A stretch of 64,000 nt of DNA from CAVWCQ01 sp963753545 (lineage in GTDB: Bacteria; Chloroflexota; Anaerolineae; Aggregatilineales; Aggregatilineaceae), in contig CAVWCQ010000011.1 of assembly GCA_963753545.1 (NCBI GenBank), forward strand, positions 1-64,000, read 5' to 3'. The translations under genes and the position numbers were made by a program. A model generated the notes under the pieces. It worked only from the letters and a program-made list of their open reading frames with translations. It was not told the origin of the DNA and ran no database searches. Below are positions 51,572 through 61,686 of the stretch, piece after piece. Every line of letters begins with the position of its first letter. Within the stretch, counting starts at the first letter, position 1.

Positions 51572-52396
51572 CCTGCTGTTTCCGGATTAATCCACTTGTT
51601 AAATAGGCGATCAATTTCGCCAGACTGTCTAAAATCAGTCAGCGCAGCGTTGACAAAATTCAATAGGTCAGCATCCCCAGTTTTCACCGCAATGCCCAAC
51701 CCTGCCGGATCAAAGATTTCGCCCTGAACCCGTATATTCGGGTGCGTTTTGATGTAATCCAGGGAGTTGTTCCGGTCGTTAAAGACCACATCCACCAGAT
51801 TGTTGCCCAAATCATCCAGGGAAGCTGGAGTTGTTTCATAGCGCAGAATATCCACGGCGATACCCTGTTCGTCCCGCAGTTGGTCGGCCCATTTTTCACC
51901 TGTGGATCCCTGCTTGACACCAATCGTCTTTCCGGCAAGGCTGGCGAAGTCGGTGATAGAGGTGTCATCGGTGCGAACAACCATGACAAGACCGGTATCC
52001 AGGTATGGCTGAGCGAAGTCTACCATTTCTTCGCGCTCAGGCTTGATATACATGGCAGCGATCACCATATCGACATCACCAGCATTCAATTCGTTGAGCA
52101 GGTCGGCAAAGGCCATCTCTTTCCATTCGACATTGACATGCAGGCGATCGGCAATTTTGTTGGCCAGTATCCACGTCAAAGCCTACCAGGTTGTTGGTTT
52201 CTGCCTCATGATACTCAAAAGGAACAGTCAGGGCCGTTCCGACAACCAGTTTGCCGGCGCGTTGGATTTCTTGCAGGCGCGGTGGCAGTGAGTTGTCAAC
52301 CTTATTTTTGTCTTTATCACTGTCACTTTTACCACACCCAGCCAACAACACGAGTACGATCAGGAGAAAGGAGAGCATTGATTTGAAGTGGGACAT
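51568..52396 (-). CDS. Family 3 extracellular solute-binding lipoprotein, one frameshift
   Basis: The protein of about 275 residues has a lipoprotein signal with LLAGC. The type-II periplasmic binding fold typical of polar amino-acid binders follows: GKLVVGTALTVPFEYHE, ADLLNELNAGDVDMVIAAMY, REEMVDFAQPYLDTGLVMVV, LAGKTIGVKQGSTGEKWA, and DIGRLFNKW-like DRLFNKWINPETAG at the end. A frame slip lies near 52167. No permease or ATPase gene is nearby. The stop overlaps the kinase ATG (ATGA), so the two are translated together and the protein likely presents ligand to that kinase. Confidence 0.82.
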
Positions 52397-52431
52397 GGTG
52401 GTTATTCTCCTAAATAATTTATTGTCGTCCA

Positions 52432-54218
52432 TTAGCGGCTCTCTGGTTTCATATGCAACTCGACAACGGTCTGCGGCATACGCAGTGCCTTGCCGAGCTC
52501 ACGGGCTGTAACTTGCAGAACTTCCTCGACATTAACTGCGCCTTGAATTTGCTGCGTAATCACGCTCAGGGCCTGGTCGTGCCGAGAAGATTGGTCGAGT
52601 GAGGTAAACAGGCGCGCGTTGCTCAACGCGCCAGCAATCTGGCGGGCCAGCGTTTCCATCACCGTTACCAGTTCAGGGCCAAAGTGATCCAGTTTACTGC
52701 TCTGAACGTCGAGCACGCCCATGAGTTGCTCACGAGAGACGAGCGCGACAGCCAGTTCTGAACGGGTGTCCGGCAGCAGCGGGTTGGGCAAAAAGTTCGG
52801 AGACTTGCGCACATCGCCCACAACCACAACCTGCCGCGAACGGGCTGCCGACGCAACCAGGCTGTTCGGGTGATCGAAGGCGATACGGTGACCTCCCGCC
52901 GCCATAGTCCGGCCAATATCCCCTGCACCAGCGTTCAGCGTCAGGTATTCACCCGCTTTATCGAGCAGGTAAATATGGGCATGGTACAAACGGAAGTCTT
53001 CTTTAGTAAGGTCACAAACCGTCTGCAGAAGTTGAGACACATCAAGGATCGTTGCAGTACGCTGGGAAACTGCCGCCACTGCGATCATGTCACGGGTACG
53101 TTCTGCAACGCGTAATTTCAGCGTGCGATTAATCTCCTGGATTTCGGCTTGTGACTCCTTAAGACTACCAGCCATCTGGTTGAGCGAGGTAGAAAGGTCG
53201 CCCATTTCGGTGGTTTGAAAAGACGGCAGGCGGTAGTCAAGATCGCCCGAAGAGAAAACGGTTAGCCCCTTGTTCACTTCGCGGAGGGGGGCGATCACGC
53301 TGCGCCGCACAAAGCGGAAAATGGCATAAACCAGTACAATCACGATAAGGATGAGAAGGATCAAAACCAACATCATGTCAAGGTAGTCGTCCATCACGTC
53401 ATCGACGGATTGTTCAGCGACGATATACCAGGGAGCCAATTTGAGTGCTTTACTGACTCCAATCGTCCGGTCGCCTTTCATCCCCTTATAAATGCTGATT
53501 TCTGCGCCCAGCATCGGGATGCTTTGGGTACCGATCTCAGCGGGTGTTTTACCCGTGACATCTTTAATATTGACGCCCTCTTGCACTTTTTCCAGGTTGG
53601 AATAGACCAGCAAGCGACCATTGCTATCAGCCAGGTAGCCATAGCCAGAGTCGCCAACTTTGATGGCAATCACTTGGCTCCATAAGGTCGTCAGGTCGAA
53701 CTCGGGCCACGATCGATCCGGCAATTCCTTCCTCCTCATTACGGAACGGAACGGCGATATTGACCAGCGGAACGCCATAATCTGCCGTACTGATTTCACC
53801 CACATAGATGCCACCGGACATGACACTATTCAACCAGGGCTGATCATCGACCCGCTCAATCTGGAGCGCATTGGAGCGATGGCGGTGCGCCTCGACATTG
53901 CCATCGGGATCGACAACCGTTATTTCCAGGATACCCGGATTTTGGCCGAGGAGGCTTTTTAAGGCGAGACTTCGGGTTGGCCACGGTGGGCCATACATTG
54001 CCTACACTCTGCAAATCGTTTTCAATCGAGTTCAGGAAGAGGTCGAAGTCACGCGCCGAATCGGTGGTAACTGCGCTCATGTCCTCCTGAGATAGGAACA
54101 GGGCCAAAAGCGTCGTGGCGACACCTGTTCCCAAAACGCCAACCACCGCAATCAGGCTGAGGATAAATACCTGACGGCGGATTTGACTGAACAGAGAAAT
54201 TGGACGGCGAAAGAACAT
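52432..54218 (-). CDS. Kinase-less membrane sensor: dCache-HAMP-GAF, frames broken
   Basis: The protein of about 595 residues has a first membrane helix (VFILSLIAVVGVLGTGVATT), a double-Cache type extracytoplasmic domain (ITVVDPDGNVEAHRHRSNAL, YGYLADSNGRLLVYSNLEKV), and a second helix (MMLVLILLILIVIVLVYAIF). HAMP, a coiled linker and one GAF domain (YHAHIYLLDKAGEYLTLNAG, NFLPNPLLPDTRSE) follow. It stops after the GAF with no histidine kinase or methyl-accepting domain. Frame joins are near 53955 and 53690. ATG 54218 lies 10 bases after the upstream binding-protein gene. It may form mixed sensors with the giant kinase. Confidence 0.75.
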
Positions 54219-54228
54219 AGCCTGGACC

Positions 54229-55446
54229 TCACTCAATAATCTCAATAAATTTCCATGCACCGTCTTGAACCTGCCACGCGGTAACAATTGCCGGGCGCAT
54301 ATCGCCGTTGGTATCAAAGCTCCACGTTCCCAGCACGCCAGAATAGGATTGCAGGGTGTTGAGAGCATTCAGAACCCCTTCGCGCGTTGGTTTGTCTGCT
54401 TTTTCGATTGCGTAAAGGGCGACTTTCATTGCTTCGTAGGAATTGACCGCATAGAGAGGCACAGCCGTTGTGCCGTATGTCTGCATGTAGCTCGTTATCA
54501 TATTGGCGGCATCGGCATTATTCAGCGCTTCGGCTGGAGCGAAGACATTGGTTGCCCAGACCTGTTCGGCGGCTGCCCCGTCGCGGGTAATCAACACATC
54601 GTCCAGCAGAGCATCTGCCCCCATGATCGGAAAATTGGGCGACTGCGCGCGCAGCGCAGCGACCAGTTGATCGCCCCCTTGAGATGCATACCCGCCAATA
54701 AAAACGAGATCGGGGTTAGCCGCCAATGCCTGCTCAGCTAATCCTGCATAGTTGGTTTCTGTTAGGGGATCAAACAGCGTGTGCCCGGCGATCTTAATGT
54801 TCTCATCCTGGGCCACTGCTTCAAACAACCCAGCGACGCCGGAACCGTAGCGTGAGCCGTCATCGAACAAATACACGTTTGTGAAACCCATCCGCCCAAC
54901 CCAACGCACCGCCGCGTCAATTTGCACATCGTCTGTGCCTATGACGCGGAAAAATGTTCGTTGTCCGCTCGGATAAAAGATTCCTGGCGCACCTACAGCA
55001 AAGCCGGGCTTCGTCAGTCCGGGCCAGGTGGCAATACCCAGTTGAGCAATGCCAGCCTCGTTTAAGATGGGCAGGGAAACGCTGGTCTGTCCGCTGGTAT
55101 ATGGGCCAAGGTAAGCCACTACGTTCTTCTCTTTAGCGGCCTCATGGGCGGCATTCGTCTCCAGGTCACTCGAAAACGGATCGACCTCAGGATTGGCGTA
55201 GGCATCTATAACGAACAGTTCAACTTTGACACTGCCCGCTTTACCTCCGGCCTCATCCAACGCCAACTGCGCACCATTGAGCATATCCTGACCGATAGCA
55301 AGATTTAAAGGGAAGCTGACCGCGACCCGGACGGTTTTGGTTTTCTGATTGCCATTACCACTTCCGCACGCCGTTACCAGCAAGCTGATTCCCAATAGGA
55401 TTGCCAGGATCAATTGGGGCTTTCGGTTGCCCTTCATTTTTGTCAT
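54229..55446 (-). CDS. Leu/Ile/Val-binding-type periplasmic lipoprotein 1
   Basis: The 405-residue protein has a lipoprotein signal (LILAILLGISLLVTACGSG) and a type-I periplasmic binding fold: VRVAVSFPLNLAIGQDMLNG, AYLGPYTSGQTSVSLPILNE, FTNVYLFDDGSRYGSGVAGL, and PDLVFIGGYASQGG. It is uninterrupted. Such proteins bind amino acids, amides or urea. It is the first gene of the compact sensory operon. A 55446 or 55437 start (MTK or MKG) is possible. It shares the ending pattern NTLQSYSGVLGTWSFDTNGD with the second LIV-type protein at 56912, so they are paralogues. Confidence 0.87.
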   Translation of the reverse strand: MTKMKGNRKPQLILAILLGISLLVTACGSGNGNQKTKTVRVAVSFPLNLAIGQDMLNGAQLALDEAGGKAGSVKVELFVIDAYANPEVDPFSSDLETNAAHEAAKEKNVVAYLGPYTSGQTSVSLPILNEAGIAQLGIATWPGLTKPGFAVGAPGIFYPSGQRTFFRVIGTDDVQIDAAVRWVGRMGFTNVYLFDDGSRYGSGVAGLFEAVAQDENIKIAGHTLFDPLTETNYAGLAEQALAANPDLVFIGGYASQGGDQLVAALRAQSPNFPIMGADALLDDVLITRDGAAAEQVWATNVFAPAEALNNADAANMITSYMQTYGTTAVPLYAVNSYEAMKVALYAIEKADKPTREGVLNALNTLQSYSGVLGTWSFDTNGDMRPAIVTAWQVQDGAWKFIEIIE

Positions 55447-55937
55447 TTACTTTTCTGGGTTTTATCCCGCAATGCTCGTGTCCAACATCACCCACTATGG
55501 CATATCATAAATATAAAGTCAAGTTAGTATAAAGAAAATTTAGCCTTGATTTATGGATTTTTGCTTAAATTTTCGTTAATTTTTCTTCGAAAGTTTATTA
55601 TTTGAAACCTTTACCTTTTGAGGGAGTACTGAAGTCCTGAACAAAATAAAACGATATTGTGTTGATCAATACCAATGAATCGCGGGCGTTGTGGCACGGC
55701 ATCAAGATTGAGAAAAGCGTCCTACATCTTCAGTGAGGAGAGTTCTACGTATTTCTATTCTCCATCCTGAACCTGCCAGAAACGAGTGCGAGGGAGAGTA
55801 TTTGCGCACGTCCAGTTCCTTTGATAGTTGTTGTGCATTGATGTCTGCGCGCATTGACAATTTTATAACAATTGTATTGCCGTACAGATTAAGATCGGAC
55901 CGGATGTGATGGCCTGGATTCAATAGAGGCAGTTCAT
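55447..55937. other. Non-coding region upstream of the sensory operon
   Basis: This AT-rich gap probably holds the promoter of the minus-strand sensory operon; no box is sharp enough to call. A minus-strand frame covering 55702-55986 (94 residues) begins inside the terminator hairpin. It has no ribosome site and is not convincing as a gene. Confidence 0.45.
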
Positions 55938-55968
55938 AAAAAACAGGCTGCCCATTGAGGGCAGCCTG
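55938..55968 (-). terminator. Strong terminator originally belonging to the 56912 gene
   Basis: CAGGCTGCCC and GGGCAGCCTG pair perfectly around ATTGA, and the minus strand continues GTTTTTTA. It terminates transcription coming from the right. The IS982-family element now separates it from the binding-protein gene whose stop is at 56912. Confidence 0.82.
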
Positions 55969-55994
55969 GCTATAAATGGAGAACAAAGGGAGAT

Positions 55995-56896
55995 ACCTTG
56001 ATTGCTAGTTGAAGTCGTTCATGCAGGACCCGTTAGAATGGAGTTACCACACCACATTCAACGGAGGTCCCACATGAACGACACCTATATTGTAACGGCT
56101 TATAGCGTGCTTGATGATGTGCTGAAAGCACACGGCTACACCGATGATAAACGCACGACCATCGGTGCGGCTGAAATCTTGACCGTAGCCGTCGTTGCCG
56201 CGAAGTATTTTCAGAATCATCATGAACGAGCCTTGTGTATCCTGATCCAAGTGGGTGATATTCCACCGTTGAGCGTGTCGCGTTTCAACCGCCGACTGCA
56301 CGCCTTGAGCGAGTGGGTGTATGGGATCGTGACCTTGCTGGGTGAACTCTTTGCGACGGGGGAGGTCTTTATCATCGATAGCATGCCGCTGCCGGTTTGC
56401 AAGCGAGTCCGTGCGCGACGGTGTAAGAAAGTGCGGGGCAAAGTCTATTGCGGCTATTGTGCCGCCAAACATGAGAAGTTCTTTGGCTGGCGGCTGCATC
56501 TGATTTGCACGGCAGAAGGTGTCCCGGTCGCTTTCGATTTGTTGCCCGCATCCTTGCAGGATCTGACCCCCATTCATGAGTTGACGGTCCGCCTGCCTAA
56601 AGGCGCAACGGTCTTTGGCGACAAAGGCTACATCGCTGCCCCGGATGCCCATACCATTTTTGAGGCATGCGGGGTGCGGTTGGTTTCGGCTCGTCGCACC
56701 AACATGCAACCGAATTGCTGGGCTGACGATTTTGACCTACACCTCTATCGTAAACGGATTGAGACGGTTTACTCGCAACTGGAAAAAATGGGCATTCAAT
56801 CCCTTCATGTTTGGACTAATCTTGGTTTTGATCTGAAAGCCTGGGCGAGCTTGTTGGCTCTTGCTTTCACCAATATCATCGACTAGCAATCAAGGT
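55995..56896 (+). mobile_element. IS982-family insertion sequence, complete
   Basis: The 902-bp element is bounded by perfect 15-bp inverted repeats, ACCTTGATTGCTAGT at 55995-56009 and its complement at 56882-56896. The host sequence AGGGAGAT is duplicated on both sides (55987-55994 and 56897-56904), an 8-bp target duplication. One transposase gene fills the element. Ends starting ACC fit IS982. The intact repeats and frame imply recent insertion. Confidence 0.92.
56074..56886 (+). CDS. IS982-family DDE transposase
   Basis: The 270-residue protein holds the catalytic triad: Asp in VFIIDSMPLPVCK, Asp in TVFGDKGYIAAPD, and Glu in YRKRIETVYSQLEKMG. The family block YCGYCAAKHEKFFGWRLHLI lies between the first two. 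Start MNDTYIVTAYS at 56074 has GGAGGTCC upstream; earlier in-frame codons lie in the terminal repeat region. The stop is within the right inverted repeat boundary. The frame is intact, so the element could still move. Confidence 0.92.
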   Translation: MNDTYIVTAYSVLDDVLKAHGYTDDKRTTIGAAEILTVAVVAAKYFQNHHERALCILIQVGDIPPLSVSRFNRRLHALSEWVYGIVTLLGELFATGEVFIIDSMPLPVCKRVRARRCKKVRGKVYCGYCAAKHEKFFGWRLHLICTAEGVPVAFDLLPASLQDLTPIHELTVRLPKGATVFGDKGYIAAPDAHTIFEACGVRLVSARRTNMQPNCWADDFDLHLYRKRIETVYSQLEKMGIQSLHVWTNLGFDLKAWASLLALAFTNIID

Positions 56897-56911
56897 AGGG
56901 AGATACTATTT

Positions 56912-58105
56912 CTATGCCTCAGAACGTTTGACAAACTTCCATGTGCCGTCCTGGATTTGCCAGATGCAGAGGCTGGACAACGTTGTGTCCCCGTTCGCAT
57001 CAAACGTCCAGCTTCCGAGCACGCCTGAATAATCACCCAGATTGTGCAGCGCCTCTACTACTCCGGCCCGGTTGGGAGTTCCGGCCTTATCGATGCCAAC
57101 TAGCACAGCTCGCATTGCTTCATATCCCGCAGCCGCCAGAGGAGAAGGCGGTTCGCCGTACTTCTGCTGATACGCGGCTGCGAATTGAGCAGACAGTTCT
57201 GTGCCAAGCTGGTCAGCGGGAACAAAATTATTGGTCGCATACAGCCCGTCAACGAGGTCAGCACCATACTGGCTCAAGCTTTCATCGTAGCTCACAATAC
57301 CATCGGGGCCGATAATCGGAATGCCCGCCTTCTCTTGGCGCAAGGCAGCGATCATCTCACCAGCCCCCTCGAAAACGTTGCCTCCAAGATAGACCACATC
57401 GGGGTTGGCCGCCACAATACGACCAGCAACTTCACTGTAAGCTTCCACAGACGCGAGAGTCGGATCGTATTTTTCACGGCAAACGATCTCAATGCCGAGA
57501 TCATTGGCAGTGAGATCGAAAATACCCGCTACACCTGCACCGTAGGTTTGGCCATCATCAAGCAGGCAGGCCGTTGTAAAGCCAAGCTCTTTTGCCAGAT
57601 TAGCGCCAACCGCGCCCTGCACTTCATCGCTGGTCACCGTGCGGAAGAATGTGCGCACACCAGAAGGATAGTAGAGACCCGGTTCGCCAGCGCCAAAGCC
57701 TGTTTTGGTCAGGCCTGGCCATGTCGCGGTAAAGGACAGGCTGGAGATTCCCGCTTTATTAAGAATCGGGACAGCAGCTTTGGCCTGACCGCTCGTAGCC
57801 ATACCAATATAAGCAACTACATCTTTATCGCCAGCGGCCTGGTTAGCAGCGGCAGTTTCGAGATCACTCGAATAGGATTCCTCGGCGGAAGACGTTGTGA
57901 CAGAAACAATCTCAACATGAGTACTGCCGACCTTGCCGTTCACTTCATCCAGTGCCATCTGAATTCCGTTCAGGCTCCCCTGCTGAACTTGAAAATCAGC
58001 AAGAGCCACAACCACCTTAACCGTGCGTTCTTTGTCTTTCTTCTCAGACCCGCATGCCGCAATGCCCAACGTAATAACCAGAATGATTGACAGTAACCTG
58101 CGCAT
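56912..58105 (-). CDS. Leu/Ile/Val-binding-type periplasmic lipoprotein 2
   Basis: The 397-residue protein has a lipoprotein signal (LLSIILVITLGIAACGSEKK) and a type-I binding fold: VKVVVALADFQVQQGSLNGI, AYIGMATSGQAKAAVPILNK, FTTACLLDDGQTYGAGVAGI, and PDVVYLGGNVFEGAGEMIAA. It is a paralogue of the protein at 54229, and both lack transporter partners. It is transcribed away from glutamine synthetase. The IS982-family element lies 15 bases past its stop, cutting it off from its terminator and from the rest of the sensory locus. Frame intact. Confidence 0.87.
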   Translation of the reverse strand: MRRLLSIILVITLGIAACGSEKKDKERTVKVVVALADFQVQQGSLNGIQMALDEVNGKVGSTHVEIVSVTTSSAEESYSSDLETAAANQAAGDKDVVAYIGMATSGQAKAAVPILNKAGISSLSFTATWPGLTKTGFGAGEPGLYYPSGVRTFFRTVTSDEVQGAVGANLAKELGFTTACLLDDGQTYGAGVAGIFDLTANDLGIEIVCREKYDPTLASVEAYSEVAGRIVAANPDVVYLGGNVFEGAGEMIAALRQEKAGIPIIGPDGIVSYDESLSQYGADLVDGLYATNNFVPADQLGTELSAQFAAAYQQKYGEPPSPLAAAGYEAMRAVLVGIDKAGTPNRAGVVEALHNLGDYSGVLGSWTFDANGDTTLSSLCIWQIQDGTWKFVKRSEA

Positions 58106-58270
58106 CTTATCCTCACCGATAATTAACGAACCGTTACGAGCTTATCATAATATCAATTTCCCCACAAGCTTTAATGCCGACTTTGTTGATTAAACACGTA
58201 CCTCCCTGGCGTAAAGCGGATATAATAAACATATGTTCCAGCTAGAGAGTAGAACGGTGAGTAAATAAGT

Positions 58271-59624
58271 ATGCCTGATTCTTCCGCTGCAATCCGGTCC
58301 GATGATGTGCTCAAGCGCATCCACAATGAGAATATCCGGTCCATCGATCTGCAATTTACCGACGTAGTTGGCATGGTTAAAACCGTGACGATTGACGCCG
58401 ATCTTTTGTCGGCAGCACTTGCGGAAGGAATCTGGTTTGATGGGTCGGCTGTGGAAGGCTTCGCGCGGATCGCGGAGTTGGACATGTACCTGATGCCCGA
58501 CCTATCTACCTTCGCTATACTCTCGTGGGAGCCGCCAAACGTCGATGGCGAACGGACGGCGCGCATTCTCTGCGATGTCTATACTCCTAATGGACAGCCG
58601 TTTGCTGGCGATCCTCGCGGCGCACTGCGGCGAGCTGTCGCCATGGCTGAATCGATGGATGTGCGCTATGTCGTCGCGCCAGAGTTGGAATTTTACTTGT
58701 TCCGCACCCCGCCCGAAGCTGGGCAACTGGTGCCCGATGACCAGACTAGCTATTTTGACGCATCGGATGGAACGGCGCGCATGATCCGCAAGCGTGTCAG
58801 TGACGCCCTGCGCCCCATGGGAATCGTGGTCGAGTTCCAGCCATCACGAGGTAGGCGGTGGACAGCATGAACTGGACCTGACGCCGCTTGATGCCCTGCG
58901 CATGGCGGATGCGGTGGTCACGGCGCGTATGGCTGTGCGCGCTATCGCCCGGCAGGAAGGGCGTTTTGCCACCTTTATGCCCAAACCGCTCAGCCAGAAT
59001 CCGGGCAGCGGTATGCACGTCCACCAGTGGCTGCAAGATATCGAAACGGGAGCCAACCGTTTTACCGACTTGAGCGATACCTACGGCCTGTCATCAGAAG
59101 GACAGGCTTTCCTCGCCGGACAGCTAACCCACGCGCGGGAAATGTGCGCGGTACTCGCGCCGCTGATCAACAGCTACCGGCGGCTGGTTTCGGGCCAGGA
59201 AGCCCCGATCCATGTCACCTGGGCCCAGTTGAACCGGGGCGCACTGGTCCGTGTGCCACGTCTGGCCGATCACAATCGGGTCGGAACACGCATCGAAATG
59301 CGCTGCCCGGACCCCAGTTGCAACCCGTATCTGGCTTTTACCGTACTGCTCCACGCCGGGCTGCGCGGCATGCAGGACGGCATGGTGCTGCCACCTGCTG
59401 CTGAAGAAGAGCTTTACCAGGTCTCGACCCGCCGCCGCCACCTGATCACGCTGCCAGCTTCGCTGCAAGAAGCGCTGGACGAGTTTGAAAAGAGCGATCT
59501 GGCCCGTGATGCTTTGGGGCTGCATCTCTTCGAACGGTTCCTGGATGCCAAGCGCCTGGAATGGCGGGAATATCTGCCAGTTGTCAGTCCTTGGGAACTC
59601 GATCGATATTTAAGTATGTATTAG
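58271..59624 (+). CDS. Glutamine synthetase family enzyme, one frameshift
   Basis: The protein of about 450 residues follows type I glutamine synthetase: beta-grasp N-domain (IRSIDLQFTDVVGMVKTVTI, IWFDGSAVEGFARI), active-site APELEFYLF, HHEVGGGQHELDL, NPGSGMHVHQWL, and NRVGTRIEMRCPDPSCNPYL. An extra C near 58847 breaks the frame just before the HHE motif. The enzyme ligates ammonia (or an amine) to glutamate. The adenylation-site loop is not evident. A TATAAT box precedes it. The next gene is a PucR-type regulator, so both nitrogen assimilation and an amine-ligase role are possible. Confidence 0.88.
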
Positions 59625-59648
59625 CGCCACATAAGGACACGAAGGGCC

Positions 59649-61265
59649 TTGCCAGGACCATCGACTGAGATTACTGTAGCTGACCTGTTCCGACTGGCGC
59701 TGCCAGCCGGGACAACTGTTGTTGCCGGGGCGCGGGGCCTCTATCGCCCTGTGACCTGGGTCAGCGTCCTCAACACACGCCCGCCCGCTTTTCCGGACCT
59801 GCGCGGCGGCGAAATCGCCTTGCTATCACTGGACGCAATGCGCCTGTTGAGCGATAAATTGACCCTGGCCGGGCTGGTGCGCGATCTGGCGGAAATGGAT
59901 ATTGCCGCGATCAGTGTGCTGGGGGAAATCGGCGCGCCCGCCAAGGCTGCCGCCGAAGCACAGGGGCTGCCCCTGCTCCAACTGCCCGAAAACGCCACGC
60001 TGCGATCCATCGAACGGCAGATCGCCCAGATTCTGATGGGCAACCCGATCCCGCCCGAACAGCGCGCCCAGGAAGTGCGCGAACAGCTTCTGCAGCTTTC
60101 CACCGAAAATCGCGGTCTGGAAGCACTCACTGTTGTCCTGGCAAATGTGGTAGGCAAAACCGTTGTCGTTCAGGACAAGCGGCTGCGTCCCCTGGCATCT
60201 GCCGGGCTGCTGACCAAAACAGCGGATTGGCCGAATATCGAAGATGCACTCTATGATGCTGATCCACTCCCGGCACTGTTCCGGGATCGAATGGAAGTTG
60301 CCCAGGCCAGCCCTGATCCGGTGGCGGTTCCCCTGCCCAGGGTAGAACTGCGGCGGCTTGTCGCGCCGATTGTCGCTGGCAAGATGGGACGCGGCTTTTT
60401 GTCTATCGTCTTTGCTGAACACGAGTCCTACGACGATCTGGATATAGCTTTCGCCCGGCATGGCGCGGCGGTTTGCGCGCTGGAAATGGCGAAAGAAAAA
60501 GCTATCCGTGAGGCGCAAAAGCGCGTGCAGGGAAATGTGCTCGAACAGTTCCTCGGCGGCGTAATCAGCGAGCACGAAGCGCTGCTGCGGTTGACCCGGC
60601 TCGGCTACCAGCCCGAACAGCGCTACACAACACTGTACCTGGGCGGCATCCGCGAGAATGTGCCGACCGCTCGCCAGGTCGAAGCGCTGTGCAACGAACA
60701 GGCGGCTGCTCTGGGTTTTGGCGCGCTGGTGCAGCCCTATGGCGGCGAGGTCATGGTGTTTTGCGAAGGCGAAGAAACAACAGCCCGCGACTTTGCCCTG
60801 GCGGTACAAGGCCGCGTCGTCGAACGGTATCACGCTGAGGTCGCAGTTGGCATCGGGCAGTGTGCGGGCGATCTGAGAGCGTGGCGCGAGAGTTTCCAAC
60901 AGGCCGTTGCTGCCTACCGCACCGCTCACCAGTGGCGGCTGACCACCCCGCTTGCTTTTTGGGAAATGGGCGTTTACCGCCTGTTGTCTCTGCTGGCTGG
61001 ATCGCCGGAACTGAAAAAATTCTATTATGAAACGCTGGGCCAGCTCGCCGATAATTCGCCCAGCAACTCTGAGTTTATCCAGACGCTCGAAGCGTTTTTC
61101 GAAGAGCATGGCAACCTGACACGCACCGCCAAACGGCTGCACGTCCACCGCAATACGCTGCTTTACCGCATGGACCGGATCAAAGAAATCAGCGGGCTGG
61201 ATCTCGACAACCCTGAGACACGCCTTGCCGTACACCTGGCGCTGCGCATCCGGCGGATTCTATAG
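59649..61265 (+). CDS. PucR-family transcriptional regulator
   Basis: The 538-residue protein has an N-terminal PucR domain (ITVADLFRLALPAGTTVVAG, WVSVLNTRPPAFPDLRGGEI), a GAF-like middle, and a C-terminal helix-turn-helix of the HTH_30 type (FFEEHGNLTRTAKRLHVHRN and TLLYRMDRIKEISGLDL). PucR proteins control purine or amino-acid catabolism, often beside glutamine synthetase-like genes. The TTG start at 59649 is supported by AAGGACACGAAGG just upstream. Frame intact. It starts 24 bases after the glutamine synthetase stop and likely shares its transcript. Confidence 0.85.
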   Translation: MPGPSTEITVADLFRLALPAGTTVVAGARGLYRPVTWVSVLNTRPPAFPDLRGGEIALLSLDAMRLLSDKLTLAGLVRDLAEMDIAAISVLGEIGAPAKAAAEAQGLPLLQLPENATLRSIERQIAQILMGNPIPPEQRAQEVREQLLQLSTENRGLEALTVVLANVVGKTVVVQDKRLRPLASAGLLTKTADWPNIEDALYDADPLPALFRDRMEVAQASPDPVAVPLPRVELRRLVAPIVAGKMGRGFLSIVFAEHESYDDLDIAFARHGAAVCALEMAKEKAIREAQKRVQGNVLEQFLGGVISEHEALLRLTRLGYQPEQRYTTLYLGGIRENVPTARQVEALCNEQAAALGFGALVQPYGGEVMVFCEGEETTARDFALAVQGRVVERYHAEVAVGIGQCAGDLRAWRESFQQAVAAYRTAHQWRLTTPLAFWEMGVYRLLSLLAGSPELKKFYYETLGQLADNSPSNSEFIQTLEAFFEEHGNLTRTAKRLHVHRNTLLYRMDRIKEISGLDLDNPETRLAVHLALRIRRIL

Positions 61266-61282
61266 AGGGGGATAATAGGATT

Positions 61283-61600
61283 ATGATCAGCCGCATCTGG
61301 CATGGGTGGACCACACCTCAGAATGCAGAAGCTTATGAGGAGCTGCTCAAAGAAGAGATTTTTGTCGGTATCCAGAATCGCCAGATTGTGGGATTTCGGG
61401 GAATCCAACTCTTGCGGCGCACGGTTGGCGACGAGGTCGAGTTTGTGACCATCATGTGGTTCGATTCGATTGATGCGGTTCGTGTTTTCGCCGGGGACGA
61501 TTATGAAGCGGCGGTCGTTCCTCCCAAAGCCAGGGCCATCCTGAGCCGGTTTGATGCCCGATCCCAGCATTACGAGGTTGAGGCCGATCTGCCGGGCTAG
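61283..61600 (+). CDS. Antibiotic-biosynthesis-monooxygenase-like small protein
   Basis: The 105-residue protein begins MISRIWHGWTTPQNAEAYEE and has the dimeric ferredoxin-like barrel pattern of the ABM superfamily (GFRGIQLLRRTVGDEVEFVT, IMWFDSIDAVRVFAGDDYEA). These proteins can be cofactor-free oxygenases or simple binding proteins. Active-site residues are not obvious. It starts 17 bases after pucR stop with GAGGGGG upstream. Confidence 0.75.
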   Translation: MISRIWHGWTTPQNAEAYEELLKEEIFVGIQNRQIVGFRGIQLLRRTVGDEVEFVTIMWFDSIDAVRVFAGDDYEAAVVPPKARAILSRFDARSQHYEVEADLPG

Positions 61601-61686
61601 CCATATCCCGCATGTAAGCCCACGCTTATCCCAAATCGACGTATAATACGCCCCTACAACACAACTATCATTTTAGGAGTCCTTAT

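Noticed and set aside
55702..55986. Minus-strand 94-residue protein between the two LIV-type binding-protein genes
   Set aside because: Its first residues are encoded by the terminator hairpin, there is no ribosome site, and no family is recognised. It is kept only as a remark.
59826..61235. Minus-strand frame of 469 residues
   Set aside because: It is opposite the intact PucR regulator and shows no domain; high GC at third positions leaves antisense frames open.
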